35,093 bases of DNA, taken from Mesorhizobium plurifarium (lineage in GTDB: Bacteria; Pseudomonadota; Alphaproteobacteria; Rhizobiales; Rhizobiaceae). The DNA is taken from positions 19,860 through 54,952 of the forward strand of contig CCNB01000045.1 of the NCBI GenBank assembly GCA_000824785.1, in the 5' to 3' direction. Shown piece after piece: positions 1 through 8,232 of this stretch. The number at the start of each line of letters is the position of its first letter. The first letter of the stretch is position 1. The position numbers and the translations under genes were made by a program. The notes under the pieces are model-generated. The model worked only from the letters and a program-made list of their open reading frames with translations. It did no database searches and was not told where the DNA came from.

Positions 1-30
1 CACTTTCGTGGGGCGAGGAACTGCGTGCCA

Positions 31-750
31 TCACCCTGCGCTGTTCTGCGGATAGCAGATGATCGACAGATACCGCATCGGCAGCTGCGTCAGCTCTTCC
101 GGTCCGTGCGGCGCGTCGGCGTCGAAGAACAGGCTGTCGCCCGGCTTCATCGGATAGAGGTTGTTGCCGTGCCGGTAAACGACCTCGCCCTCGAGCATGT
201 AGAGGAACTCCATGCCGGCGTGCTGGAAGGTCGGGAACACATCCGAATTTTCGGTCAGCGTTATGAGATAGGGCTCGACGACGACGCCGCTGGTGTTGGC
301 GCCGATATGGCCGAGCAGATTGTACTGATGGCCGGCGCGGGTGCCGCGCCGCTCGACATCGACGCCTTCGCCGGCCTTGACGAAAACGGCGCTGTGCTCT
401 TCCTCGAAACGGCGGAAGAAGGCGGTCACCGGAACGCCCAGCGCCCGCGACAGCGCCTGCAGCGTCGTCAGCGACGGTGAGGTGATGCCGTTCTCGATCT
501 TCGACAGCATGCCGAGTGATATATCGGTAGCGGCGGCGAGATCGGCGACGGTGATGCCGAGCTTCTTGCGGAACGCCCGCACCTCATGCCCGATCGCCAC
601 TTCGAGCACCTTTTCGCGCGTGTCGCGGATGGCATGCGGGTCCTGTGTCAGCGGCGTGCGGATCGTGCGTCCGTCCGAAGAAACGCGCTTCGGCGGCGCC
701 TTGCTTTTGGGGGCCGCAGAGGGCTTGGTATCAGAAGTCTTGTTTGCCAT
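31..750 (-). CDS. XRE-family transcriptional regulator with C-terminal cupin domain
   Basis: The 239-residue protein has a low-complexity basic N-terminus (about 1-45), a Cro/CI-type helix-turn-helix at about 55-110 (ITVADLAAATDISLGMLSKIE, then SPSLTTLQALSRAL), and a cupin beta-barrel at about 165-235 (FQHAGMEFLYMLEGEV, then MKPGDSLFFDADAPHG). This is the PuuR/SutR-like architecture, in which the cupin probably senses a small metabolite. It diverges from the tmm-like monooxygenase at 1066. Two matching half-palindromic sites lie in the shared 315-bp region, one just upstream of this gene and one over the likely tmm promoter, so it probably represses both itself and tmm. The family call is firm; the ligand is unknown. 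Confidence 0.93.
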   Translation of the reverse strand: MANKTSDTKPSAAPKSKAPPKRVSSDGRTIRTPLTQDPHAIRDTREKVLEVAIGHEVRAFRKKLGITVADLAAATDISLGMLSKIENGITSPSLTTLQALSRALGVPVTAFFRRFEEEHSAVFVKAGEGVDVERRGTRAGHQYNLLGHIGANTSGVVVEPYLITLTENSDVFPTFQHAGMEFLYMLEGEVVYRHGNNLYPMKPGDSLFFDADAPHGPEELTQLPMRYLSIICYPQNSAG

Positions 751-773
751 GTCGCCCCCGAATCCGCGGATTT

Positions 774-790
774 ATTTCACTCAAGGTGAA
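774..790. promoter_or_regulatory. Candidate XRE operator, proximal copy (autoregulation)
   Basis: The sequence ATTTCACT-N4-GTGA occupies 774-789 and contains the inverted repeat TTCAC-N5-GTGAA at 776-790. It lies 24 bp upstream of the regulator start. On the minus strand a possible promoter, TTGCAC (818-813), 16 bp, CATATG (796-791), would place the site over the transcription start, which suits autorepression. The -10 match is only moderate. Confidence 0.55.
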
Positions 791-927
791 CATATGCGGT
801 GCCGATACGGAAGTGCAACCGCGACGGCAAGTCGCCGGATGTCGCAGGGCCGTCCCGCCGAATTCGCCTGCCGCGGCTTTTCCATCGGAAATCCGTTCCG
901 CGCAAAGCGCTTGCCCTCAGATGTCTG

Positions 928-955
928 TTGACAGCACCGAAGGGCCAATTACTGT
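928..955 (+). promoter_or_regulatory. Candidate sigma70-type promoter of tmm
   Basis: A consensus -35 TTGACA (928-933) is followed after 16 bp by TACTGT (950-955), which keeps the key T, A and final T of a -10 box. The predicted start is near 962, about 105 bp upstream of the tmm start codon. The remainder of 971-1050 shows no further clear signal. Confidence 0.5.
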
Positions 956-970
956 CACTGTCAGTGAAAT
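955..970. promoter_or_regulatory. Candidate XRE operator, tmm-side copy
   Basis: The 13-bp palindrome TCACTG-T-CAGTGA spans 955-967. Read on the minus strand, 970-955 is ATTTCACT-GACA-GTGA, the same ATTTCACT-N4-GTGA pattern as at 774-789 but in the opposite orientation. It overlaps the -10 and start point of the predicted tmm promoter, so binding should block tmm transcription. Confidence 0.6.
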
Positions 971-1065
971 TTGTTTCGTGAGAGCAATTCCAGGAAAGGT
1001 GTCGAGCGGTTTTCCGCCCGGAATTGCGTCAAGACAAGTCGAAATCAAAAAAGAGGAGGCCCGCA

Positions 1066-2424
1066 ATGAAATCTCGTGTTGCCGTCATCGGCGCCGGACC
1101 GTCCGGTCTGGCGCAGCTAAGGGCCTTCAAGTCGGCCGCCGACAAGGGCGCCGAGATCCCGGAGATCGTCTGCTTCGAGAAGCAGTCAGACTGGGGCGGC
1201 CTGTGGAACTACACCTGGCGCACCGGCCTCGACGAGCATGGCGATCCGGTGCATGGCTCGATGTACCGCTATCTTTGGTCGAACGGCCCGAAGGAATGCC
1301 TCGAATTCGCCGACTACACCTTCGAGGAGCATTTCGGCCGTCCGATCGCCTCCTATCCGCCGCGCGCCGTGCTGTGGGATTACATCAAGGGCCGCGTCGA
1401 GAAATCCGGCCTGCGCGACTGGGTGCGCTTCAACAGCCCGGTGCGCATGGTGACCTATTCTGACGAGACGAAGAAGTTCACCGTCACCGCGCATGACCGC
1501 ACCAACGACGTGACCTATTCGGAGGAGTTCGACAACGTCGTCGTCGCCTCAGGGCATTTCTCGGTGCCCAACGTGCCCTTCTTCGAAGGCTTCCCCACTT
1601 TCAACGGCCGCATCTTGCACAGCCACGATTTCCGCGACGCCATGGAATTCAAGGGCAAGGATATCCTGATCATCGGCCGTTCCTATTCGGCCGAGGACAT
1701 CGGTTCGCAATGCTACAAATACGGCGCCAAGTCGATCACCTCCAGCTATCGCTCCAAGCCGATGGGCTTCAAATGGCCGGAGAACTGGAAGGAAGTGCCG
1801 CTCTTGCAGAAAGTCGTCGGCAAGACGGCGCATTTCAAGGACGGCACCACCAAGGACGTCGACGCCATCATTCTGTGCACCGGCTATTTGCACTCCTTCC
1901 CCTTCCTCACCGATGACCTCAAGCTCAAGACCGCCAACCGCATGTGGCCGCTCGATCTCTATGAAGGTGTCGTCTGGGAGAAGAACCCGAGACTGTTCTA
2001 CATCGGCATGCAGGACCAGTTCTACACCTTCAACATGTTCGACGCGCAGGCCTGGTACGCGCGCGACGTCATCATGGGCCGCATCAAGCTGCCCTCCGCC
2101 GAGGCCATGGCCGAGCACAGCGCCAAGTGGCGTGCCCGCGAAGAGACGCTGGAGGATGCCGAGCAGATGATCTGGTTCCAGGGCGATTACACCAAGGAAC
2201 TGATGGACCAGACCGACTATCCGGGCTTCGATGTCGAGGCGGTCAACCGCACCTTCATGGAGTGGGAGCACCACAAGATGGAAAACATCATGACCTTCCG
2301 CGACAATGCCTACCGCTCGCTGATGACCGGCACCATGGCGCCGCTGCATCACACCCCGTGGCTGCAGGCGCTGGACGATTCCATGGAGAGCTATCTCGAG
2401 GTGAAGGGCGTGGCGGCCGAGTAG
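1066..2424 (+). CDS. tmm: Trimethylamine monooxygenase-like flavin-containing monooxygenase
   Basis: The 452-residue class B flavoprotein is predicted to oxidise trimethylamine to its N-oxide with FAD and NADPH in the cytoplasm. The FAD-binding GAGPSG is at 9-14, DWGGLWNYTWR near 42-52, WSNGPKE at 71-77, and the FMO signature FxGxxxHxxxF at 179-189. The NADPH-side motif GRSYSAED is at 204-211 and includes Tyr207, the active-site tyrosine position of bacterial Tmm. CTGY is at 271-274. Length and near-continuous resemblance to Tmm from Roseobacter-clade and Methylocella bacteria (from memory) support the call over a generic FMO. The ATG at 1066 follows AAGAGGAGG; an in-frame TTG at 1024 has no such site. 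No gmaS, mgs or tdm genes are nearby, so later steps must be encoded elsewhere. Confidence 0.88.
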   Translation: MKSRVAVIGAGPSGLAQLRAFKSAADKGAEIPEIVCFEKQSDWGGLWNYTWRTGLDEHGDPVHGSMYRYLWSNGPKECLEFADYTFEEHFGRPIASYPPRAVLWDYIKGRVEKSGLRDWVRFNSPVRMVTYSDETKKFTVTAHDRTNDVTYSEEFDNVVVASGHFSVPNVPFFEGFPTFNGRILHSHDFRDAMEFKGKDILIIGRSYSAEDIGSQCYKYGAKSITSSYRSKPMGFKWPENWKEVPLLQKVVGKTAHFKDGTTKDVDAIILCTGYLHSFPFLTDDLKLKTANRMWPLDLYEGVVWEKNPRLFYIGMQDQFYTFNMFDAQAWYARDVIMGRIKLPSAEAMAEHSAKWRAREETLEDAEQMIWFQGDYTKELMDQTDYPGFDVEAVNRTFMEWEHHKMENIMTFRDNAYRSLMTGTMAPLHHTPWLQALDDSMESYLEVKGVAAE

Positions 2425-2455
2425 TTCTCGCCATTCCAGCATAGCCACAAACAGA

Positions 2456-2489
2456 AAGGGCAGCTCGGCGATATGCCGGACTGCCCCTT
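2456..2489. terminator. Bidirectional terminator between tmm and the DUF427 gene
   Basis: The hairpin has outer arms AAGGGCAG (2456-2463) and CTGCCCCTT (2481-2489) and inner arms TCGGC/GCCGGA. It sits in the 84-bp gap between two convergent genes. A short T-rich stretch (GATCGTTTTG) follows on the plus strand and TTTCTGTTTG on the minus strand. Confidence 0.6.
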
Positions 2490-2508
2490 GATCGTTTTGA
2501 GCTTGCGC

Positions 2509-3405
2509 TCAGAAATACCCGTCCGACGCTGCCGTCGCTTCCTTGGGGATCTCCACCCCGTCGACCAGGATCTTGTCGACCAGCTCGTGGTGGAAGCACA
2601 CGAGGCCCTTGATGCGCTCGGCCTCGTGCACCGGCTCTGGATAGTACCAGACGAGGTTCTCGTGACGCTTCTTGGGCGTCGTCACATGGTAGTAGTTGGA
2701 GATGCCCTTGTAGGGGCAGCGCGAGATGTAGCGGCTGGGCGCAAACATATCGAGCCGCGTGTCCGAGATCGGCAGATAGTGGCGTACCGGATGGCCGGTT
2801 TCGAACAGGAACACCCCGCGCCGTGAATCGGCCACCTGCTCGCCGTCGAGGATGACCTGTACGCGCCGCGAGGAGGGCAGGCAGTCGACACGGCGGAACG
2901 GGTCGCGGGCATGGACGAAGATCTCTTCGTCCTCTTCGTACCAATGGGTCATCTTCGGCCAGTAGAAGGAGATGTAGTCCTGGATCGGCGGGCAGCCCTT
3001 GACGGGGTTGAGGTATCGCCAGGCGCCGTCCTCGACCAGCGTGATGCCGGTGTTCAAGGAATAATGCGTGGCGACGCCCTTGAACGGGTCTTCCGTCGTT
3101 GTCTTGCTCGGCAGCAGGAACTCCTCGCGCACGTCGCTCATCGGGAAATAGTAGACCGGCAGGTGATCGCTTTCCTGGAACACCAGCGCCTTCGTGGTGT
3201 CGGCGACGATCATCGGCCCGACCTGCACCCTGATCCGCTTGGGCGAGGGCATGGTGAAGGCGACGTAGCCCGGTTCGAACTCGTACTGCACGATGGTGTC
3301 GAGGATCGGGAAATGCGGCCCGCGGCCGCGCAGATGGGGCTTGCGAATGGTCGTCGTCCTCTTCTCGTCGTTGGCGGCCTGGTTCTTGCGCGCGGTCATG
3401 GTCAT
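2509..3405 (-). CDS. Tandem DUF427 domain protein
   Basis: The 298-residue protein contains two DUF427 (NTP_transf_9) domains, at about 40-155 and 165-285. Each has the typical pattern of a beta strand, then LPVYYFPMSDVR or RHYLPISDTRLD, then a conserved P(F/Y)KG motif (EDPFKGVATHYS and RCPYKGISNYYH), with hydrophobic W-Y motifs near each end. The biochemical role of DUF427 is not established. Translation is coupled to the upstream binding protein by a 4-base ATGA overlap, which makes the protein part of the same uptake or catabolic unit. The start at 3405 is chosen for that overlap and a GGTGA ribosome site. Confidence 0.85.
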   Translation of the reverse strand: MTMTARKNQAANDEKRTTTIRKPHLRGRGPHFPILDTIVQYEFEPGYVAFTMPSPKRIRVQVGPMIVADTTKALVFQESDHLPVYYFPMSDVREEFLLPSKTTTEDPFKGVATHYSLNTGITLVEDGAWRYLNPVKGCPPIQDYISFYWPKMTHWYEEDEEIFVHARDPFRRVDCLPSSRRVQVILDGEQVADSRRGVFLFETGHPVRHYLPISDTRLDMFAPSRYISRCPYKGISNYYHVTTPKKRHENLVWYYPEPVHEAERIKGLVCFHHELVDKILVDGVEIPKEATAASDGYF

Positions 3406-5060
3406 GACGTCACCGATACACGATCGAGCAACAGGCCGGCGGCGATCGGCGGCAGGCCGCTGACATTCTTGCGCACCGGCACCAGGAGGTCGGGGAAATA
3501 GCTGAAGATCACGGGCGTCTCGTCCAGCAGCAGCTTCTGGATGTCGGAAGCGGCCTTGCGCTGGGAGTCGAGGTCGAGCGCCTTGAGATAGCTGTTGACC
3601 ATCCCGTCATAGGTCGCGTTCTTGAAATGCGCCGCGTTCCACGGACCGTCGCTGACCAGCGGGCTTTTCAGGAACACGTTCGGCACGCTGCGATGCGCGT
3701 AGTCGGTGATGCCGAGCGGGCTGTCCAGCCAGTCCGACTGGCCGAACACCGCCTTGCCGTAATATTTGTCCTGGTCTTCGATGTTGAGCGAGATGCGCGC
3801 GCCGATTTCCTTGGCGAAGTTCTGGAAGAGCTGCGCGTATCCGGGGATGTCGGAATAGCGCAGCGTCGTCAGCGTCATGTCGAAGCCGTTGGCCAGGCCC
3901 GCCGCCTCCATCAGCTGCTTGGCCTTGGTGAGGTCCTTGGTGCGCTGCGGCACCGACTTGTCGGTGACCGGCAAGGCGGGAGCGAACGGGCTGTCATTGC
4001 CGGTGGCCGCCATGCCGCGACAGAGACCGTCGACCAGTTGCGAGCGGTCGATGCACAAGGCCAGCGCCTGGCGCACGCGCTTGTCGGTGAAGGGCGCCAT
4101 GTCGCAGCGCATATGGAGCTGGCGATGCGCGGTCGAGGCGACGCGCAGCACGGTGATGTCCGGATTGCCGAGCACTACCTGGCTGACGTCGAGCGGGATC
4201 GCGTCGAGCACGTCGACCTCGCCCGCCTGCAGTGCCAGAATCCGCGGCTGCACGTCGGCATAGAATTTGAACTCGAGCCGGTCGGGCAGCGCCTTCTCGC
4301 CCCAATAGTCGGGATTGCGCACGAAGTTCGCGCCGACCTTCGGCGTGTAGCTTTCGAGCCGGAACGGCCCGGTGCCTTCGAATGTCTTCTCGTAGTCGCC
4401 CTTGTAGCTCGCCGGCAGGATGACGGCGTTGTAATTGTCGATCGACACCGAATAGGGGAAGCTGCCGTTCGGCGCGTCGAGATGGAATTCGACCGTGTGG
4501 TCGTCGACCTTGCGCGTGCCGCCTTTCGACAGCAGGCCCTTGAACACCGACAGCGCGTTGGACGGGCCGTTCGGATCGGCGAGGCGGTCGAAGGTCGCCA
4601 CGACGTCGTCGGCCTTGAAGTCCTCGCCATTGTGGAATTTCACGCCCTTGCGCAGCTTGAAGGTCCACACGCTGCCGTCGGCATTGGGCGACCAGCTTTC
4701 GGCGAGCACCGGCTTCAGCGTCAGGTCGGGCTGCGTCACGCACAGGAACTCGGACGTCTGGAAGGCGAGCTGGTAGCTGCCGCTGTCATAGAAGGTGACC
4801 GGATCGATGGCGCCGCCAGGCACGGCGACACCGGCACGCACCGTGCCGCCAGGCTTGCCTTCGGCGCGCGCTTGCGGAACGCCAAGGCCGACGGCCGAGG
4901 CTATGCCGCCAAGGAAGGGCAGCGACAGGCCGAGCACGCTGCCATGACGCAGGAATTCGCGGCGGCCGATCCTGCCGGCGAGCAATTCGTCGATAGCGGA
5001 ATTTTCGATTGCGCCGAGGGTCTTGCGGGCGGCGTCGATCGTCCTGAAATGCTTCGGCAT
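3402..5060 (-). CDS. Peptide/opine-type ABC substrate-binding protein, Tat-exported (copy 1)
   Basis: This 552-residue extracytoplasmic solute-binding protein (SBP family 5, DppA/OppA type) captures a solute in the periplasm for the permeases at 8225-10056. The N-terminus has a 32-residue polar leader, then the twin-arginine motif GRREFLRHG (Arg33-Arg34), a hydrophobic stretch and an A-R-A-E cleavage region near 64-67. The body carries the family signature TVWTFKLRKGVKFHNGEDF. It closely resembles the copy at 12543-14204, including the unusual pre-Tat leader. The ATG at 5060 is preceded by AAGGA; an upstream in-frame start at 5147 lacks a site and would bury the leader. It diverges from a LysR gene and overlaps the DUF427 gene. 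Confidence 0.92.
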   Translation of the reverse strand: MPKHFRTIDAARKTLGAIENSAIDELLAGRIGRREFLRHGSVLGLSLPFLGGIASAVGLGVPQARAEGKPGGTVRAGVAVPGGAIDPVTFYDSGSYQLAFQTSEFLCVTQPDLTLKPVLAESWSPNADGSVWTFKLRKGVKFHNGEDFKADDVVATFDRLADPNGPSNALSVFKGLLSKGGTRKVDDHTVEFHLDAPNGSFPYSVSIDNYNAVILPASYKGDYEKTFEGTGPFRLESYTPKVGANFVRNPDYWGEKALPDRLEFKFYADVQPRILALQAGEVDVLDAIPLDVSQVVLGNPDITVLRVASTAHRQLHMRCDMAPFTDKRVRQALALCIDRSQLVDGLCRGMAATGNDSPFAPALPVTDKSVPQRTKDLTKAKQLMEAAGLANGFDMTLTTLRYSDIPGYAQLFQNFAKEIGARISLNIEDQDKYYGKAVFGQSDWLDSPLGITDYAHRSVPNVFLKSPLVSDGPWNAAHFKNATYDGMVNSYLKALDLDSQRKAASDIQKLLLDETPVIFSYFPDLLVPVRKNVSGLPPIAAGLLLDRVSVTS

Positions 5061-5185
5061 GGCGGCATTCCTTGTTTGTCGCGGAGGCTTTGCATTCTGG
5101 TCACTGTTGACCGCGACCGCAAAGCGATATTTTTTGATTGCGGCCATCGGAAATTTCGATGGCGGTGGTTTTGAGGGCAGGGGTG
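5061..5185. promoter_or_regulatory. Divergent regulatory region, binding protein / LysR
   Basis: This 125-bp region separates the divergent binding-protein and LysR starts, the usual place for a LysR operator. A weak dyad GAT-N7-ATC lies at 5136-5148 inside an A/T-rich patch (5129-5135 and 5151-5156). No convincing promoter hexamer pair was seen. Confidence 0.35.
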
Positions 5186-6139
5186 ATGGATACCGAGAAT
5201 CTGCGCAGTTTCCTGGAGGTCGCGGCGCATGGCAGCTTCACCGTCGCGGCGAGCCGCCTGAACCTTGCCCAGTCGACGGTCAGCGCGCGCATTCGTGGCC
5301 TGGAGGAGCAGTTGGGGCGCAAGCTGTTCGTCCGTGACAGTGATGGCGTCACGTTGACGCCGGCCGGCCGGCAGTTCCTGCCGCATGCCTCGACCATCAC
5401 CCGCACCTGGGAGCAATCGCGCCAGGACATCGCCGTTCCCGATGGCTACGAGACGCTGCTCAGGCTCACCGCGCCCGCCTATCTCTGGGACAGCATCACC
5501 TCGCCCTGGATCGACTGGATGCGGGCGAAGCGGCCGAATGTGGCGCTCAGGCTGGAAGGCAGCTTCCCCGATCTGGCGGTCGACCAGATCGCCGAAGGCC
5601 TGCTCGACATCTGCATCCTCTATCTGCCCAAGCCGCATCCCGGCATCGTCTATGAAACGCTGGCCGTCGATCAGGTGGCTCTCGTCCAGCACACGGCGCA
5701 GTCCGGGCCGTGGACGCAAAACTATATCCTGATGGACTGGGGGCTGGAGTTCCGCATCGAGCACGATCGCGCCTTTGCCGGCATGGTGAAGCCGGCGATC
5801 TCGGCCGGGCTCGTGTTCATCGGCTTGCAGCACGTCCTGTCGCAGAAGGCGGCCGCCTATCTGCCGTTGAGCGCGGTCAGCACCCATATCGAGCGCGGCG
5901 AGCTGAAGCGCGTCGAGGACACGCCGGTATTCCAGCGCCCGATCTACCTTGCCTATCCGGAGAACCCCGCATCTTCTGATGCGCTGGACGTTGCGCTCAC
6001 AGGGCTGCGTACACTCGCCACGCACCTGTCGAGCAATCAGGCTTTTGCGGAAAGCGACCGCGCCTTTAGTATGGCAAGCATGTCTCCTGAAAGTGGGCAC
6101 CGGTTTCAGGATAAAGACATGCGTAATCAAAAAATCTAA
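5186..6139 (+). CDS. LysR-family transcriptional regulator with repeat-encoded C-terminus
   Basis: The 317-residue protein has an N-terminal winged helix-turn-helix (1-60: MDTENLRSFLEVAAHGSF, AASRLNLAQSTVSARIRGLE, LFVRDSDGVTLTPAG) and a LysR substrate-binding domain at about 90-290. It diverges from the binding-protein/DUF427 unit and probably controls it. The start at 5186 follows AGGGCAGGGGTG; upstream in-frame starts would add unconserved residues. The last 20 or so residues (SPESGHRFQDKDMRNQKI) are encoded by a palindromic repeat (6079-6121), so the ancestral protein was probably shorter. Confidence 0.92.
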   Translation: MDTENLRSFLEVAAHGSFTVAASRLNLAQSTVSARIRGLEEQLGRKLFVRDSDGVTLTPAGRQFLPHASTITRTWEQSRQDIAVPDGYETLLRLTAPAYLWDSITSPWIDWMRAKRPNVALRLEGSFPDLAVDQIAEGLLDICILYLPKPHPGIVYETLAVDQVALVQHTAQSGPWTQNYILMDWGLEFRIEHDRAFAGMVKPAISAGLVFIGLQHVLSQKAAAYLPLSAVSTHIERGELKRVEDTPVFQRPIYLAYPENPASSDALDVALTGLRTLATHLSSNQAFAESDRAFSMASMSPESGHRFQDKDMRNQKI

Positions 6140-6176
6140 AGCGCGTCGCGATCTGACAAATCGCGACGCGCTTTAG
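6079..6176. repeat. Two-hairpin palindromic repeat, also terminating the minus-strand operon
   Basis: The first palindrome is CATGTCT-CCTGAAA-N11-TTTCAGG-N4-AGACATG (6079-6121). The second is a perfect 17-bp inverted repeat starting CTAAAGCGCGTCGCGAT (6136-6152) and closing at 6160-6176 around the loop CTGACAA. The sequence resembles a dispersed repeat I recall from Mesorhizobium and Rhizobium genomes. It encodes the end of the LysR protein on the plus strand. On the minus strand the second hairpin is followed by a run of six Ts (6134-6129), so it should also act as a Rho-independent terminator for the transporter operon ending at 6199. Confidence 0.75.
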
Positions 6177-6198
6177 CGTGGCAGCGTTCTGATCGCGA

Positions 6199-8232
6199 TC
6201 ACGCCGGCTCCACGGCCTTCGGCTTTTGCAGCCGCGCCAGTTCGTCGTAGGGGATATGGCAGCGGATGGTGTGCCCCGGCTGGGCCTCGGCCAGCTCCGG
6301 CTCCTTTGTCTCGCAGATGGCGCCGATCTTGCGGGGGCAGCGCGTGTGGAAGACGCAGCCCGTCGGCGGGTTGGCCGCGCTCGGGATCTCGCCGTCAAGA
6401 CGGATGCGCGCGCTCTCGCTGCGGTCGAGCTTCGGCACGGCCGACAGCAGCGCTTCGGTGTAGGGATGGTGCGGCCCGGAGAAGACCGCTTCCGACGGCC
6501 CGAACTCCATGATGCGGCCGAGATAGAGCACGGCGATCTTGTCGGAGAGATAGCGCACAACGCCGAGGTCGTGCGAGATGAAGATGTAGGAGACATCCTG
6601 TCTCGACTGCAGGTCGGCCAGGAGGTTGAGGATCGCCGCCTGCACCGAGACGTCGAGCGCCGAGGTCGGCTCGTCGCACACCACGATGCGCGGATCGCCG
6701 GCGAAGGCCCGCGCGATCGCCACGCGCTGCTTCAGCCCGCCCGAGAGCTGGCGCGGCTTGACCGCCAGGTGCCGGTCGGTGAGCCGCACCGAGCGGACCA
6801 GCTCTTCCAGGCGGTTGTCCAGTTTCTTGCCGGTGAGCCCGCCCAGCCGCTTCAGGGCGCGGCTGAGGATGTGCCGGATCGAATGCGAGCGGTTGAGCGC
6901 GGAGTCCGGGTTCTGGAAGACGATCTGCACCGCCTTGACCTGATCCTCCGAGCGGCTGGCAAGCCGTGGCGCGAGCTTCTTGCCTTCGAGCTCGATCGAG
7001 CCGCCGTCGTCCGGTGCGACGAGGCCAAGCAGCAGCCGGGCGAAGGTCGTCTTGCCGCTGCCGGATTCGCCGACCAGGCCGAGCGTCTCGCCGGGCCGCA
7101 GGCTGACCGAGACATCCTTCACCGCCCGCAGCGGACGGCCGTGGCTGGCATAGGTCTTGTTCAGCCCTTCGACCTGCAACACAGGCGGCGCCTGCTTCGG
7201 CTGGGCGGCGGCGATCTCGGCGGGCGTTGCGCGCGGCAGCGACTGCGCCTTGTCGTGATAGTGGCAGCGCGACAGGCGGCCGTCGCCGAGCTCGTAGAGC
7301 GGCGGCGGCTCGGCGCGACAGCGTTCGGTGGCCAGCGCGCAGCGGTCGGCGAAGGCGCAGCCGACGATGTTGGCGCCGATGCCGGGCAGGAAGCCCGGGA
7401 TGGTGTCGAGCCGGCCCTGGTCCTTGCGCTGGCCGCCGCTGGGCAGGCAGCGCAGCAGGGCCACCGTGTAAGGATGGCGCGGATCGTTGAAGACGTCCCT
7501 GGTCGAGCCTTCCTCGACCAGCATGCCGGCATAAAGCACGCCGACGCGGTCGCACATGTTGGAGACGACGGCGAGGTTGTGGCTGATGAACAGGATCGAG
7601 GCCGACAGCTCGCGCCGTAATTGGCCGATCAGGTCGAGCACCTCGGCCTCCACCGTGGCGTCGAGTCCGGTCGTCGGCTCGTCGAGGATCAGCATCGAGG
7701 GATCGTTGGCCAGCGCCATGGCGATCGCCACGCGCTGCTGCATGCCGCCGGAGAGCTGATGCGGATAGCGCTGCATGACGCCTGCCGGATCCGAGATACG
7801 CACCCGGTTCAGCATGGCGAGTGCCTTGTCCTCGGCCGCCTGTCCGGTGACGCCGGCAAGCTCGAAGATTTCGGTCAGCTGGCGGCCAATGCGCAGCGAC
7901 GGGTTTAGCGCCTTGCCGGGATCCTGGTAGACCATCGACACGCTGTCGGCGCGGGCGCGCCTGAGCGCCTCCGCGTCGAGCTTCATGACGTCCTTGCCGT
8001 CGAGCGCGATCGAGCCGCCGGTGATGGAGCCGTTGCGCGGCAGGTAGCGCACCACCGAAAGCGCGACGGTGGATTTGCCGCAGCCGGATTCGCCGACCAG
8101 CCCGTAGGCCTCGCCGGCCTTGATGGTCAGGTTGACGTTGCGCAGCACCGCGCGGTTGCGGCGGCCGACGCGATAGGCGACCGAAAGGTCCTTCAGCTCG
8201 AGCGCATTGGCCGCTTGCCTGGGGTCAGTCAT
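6199..8232 (-). CDS. Fused double ATPase of an oligopeptide-type ABC transporter (DppD-DppF fusion)
   Basis: The 677-residue cytoplasmic protein carries two complete nucleotide-binding domains and so supplies both ATPase subunits. Domain 1 (about 10-330) has Walker A GESGCGKST, signature LSGGMQQR and Walker B LILDEPTTGLD. Domain 2 (about 350-665) has GESGSGKTT, LSGGLKQR and VVCDEPTSALD. Each ends in the cysteine-containing oligo_HPY tail (GCAFADRC, then RCHYHD; GCVFHTRC, then RCHIP). It overlaps the upstream permease by 8 bases. The ATG at 8232 follows GGAG; an in-frame ATG at 8244 is the alternative. It is the last gene of the minus-strand operon before the terminator at 6136-6176. Confidence 0.95.
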   Translation of the reverse strand: MTDPRQAANALELKDLSVAYRVGRRNRAVLRNVNLTIKAGEAYGLVGESGCGKSTVALSVVRYLPRNGSITGGSIALDGKDVMKLDAEALRRARADSVSMVYQDPGKALNPSLRIGRQLTEIFELAGVTGQAAEDKALAMLNRVRISDPAGVMQRYPHQLSGGMQQRVAIAMALANDPSMLILDEPTTGLDATVEAEVLDLIGQLRRELSASILFISHNLAVVSNMCDRVGVLYAGMLVEEGSTRDVFNDPRHPYTVALLRCLPSGGQRKDQGRLDTIPGFLPGIGANIVGCAFADRCALATERCRAEPPPLYELGDGRLSRCHYHDKAQSLPRATPAEIAAAQPKQAPPVLQVEGLNKTYASHGRPLRAVKDVSVSLRPGETLGLVGESGSGKTTFARLLLGLVAPDDGGSIELEGKKLAPRLASRSEDQVKAVQIVFQNPDSALNRSHSIRHILSRALKRLGGLTGKKLDNRLEELVRSVRLTDRHLAVKPRQLSGGLKQRVAIARAFAGDPRIVVCDEPTSALDVSVQAAILNLLADLQSRQDVSYIFISHDLGVVRYLSDKIAVLYLGRIMEFGPSEAVFSGPHHPYTEALLSAVPKLDRSESARIRLDGEIPSAANPPTGCVFHTRCPRKIGAICETKEPELAEAQPGHTIRCHIPYDELARLQKPKAVEPA

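Noticed and set aside
3627..5174. A 515-residue plus-strand frame opposite the first binding protein
   Set aside because: It is antisense to a recognisable SBP family 5 gene, with shadow-like composition and no recognisable domain.
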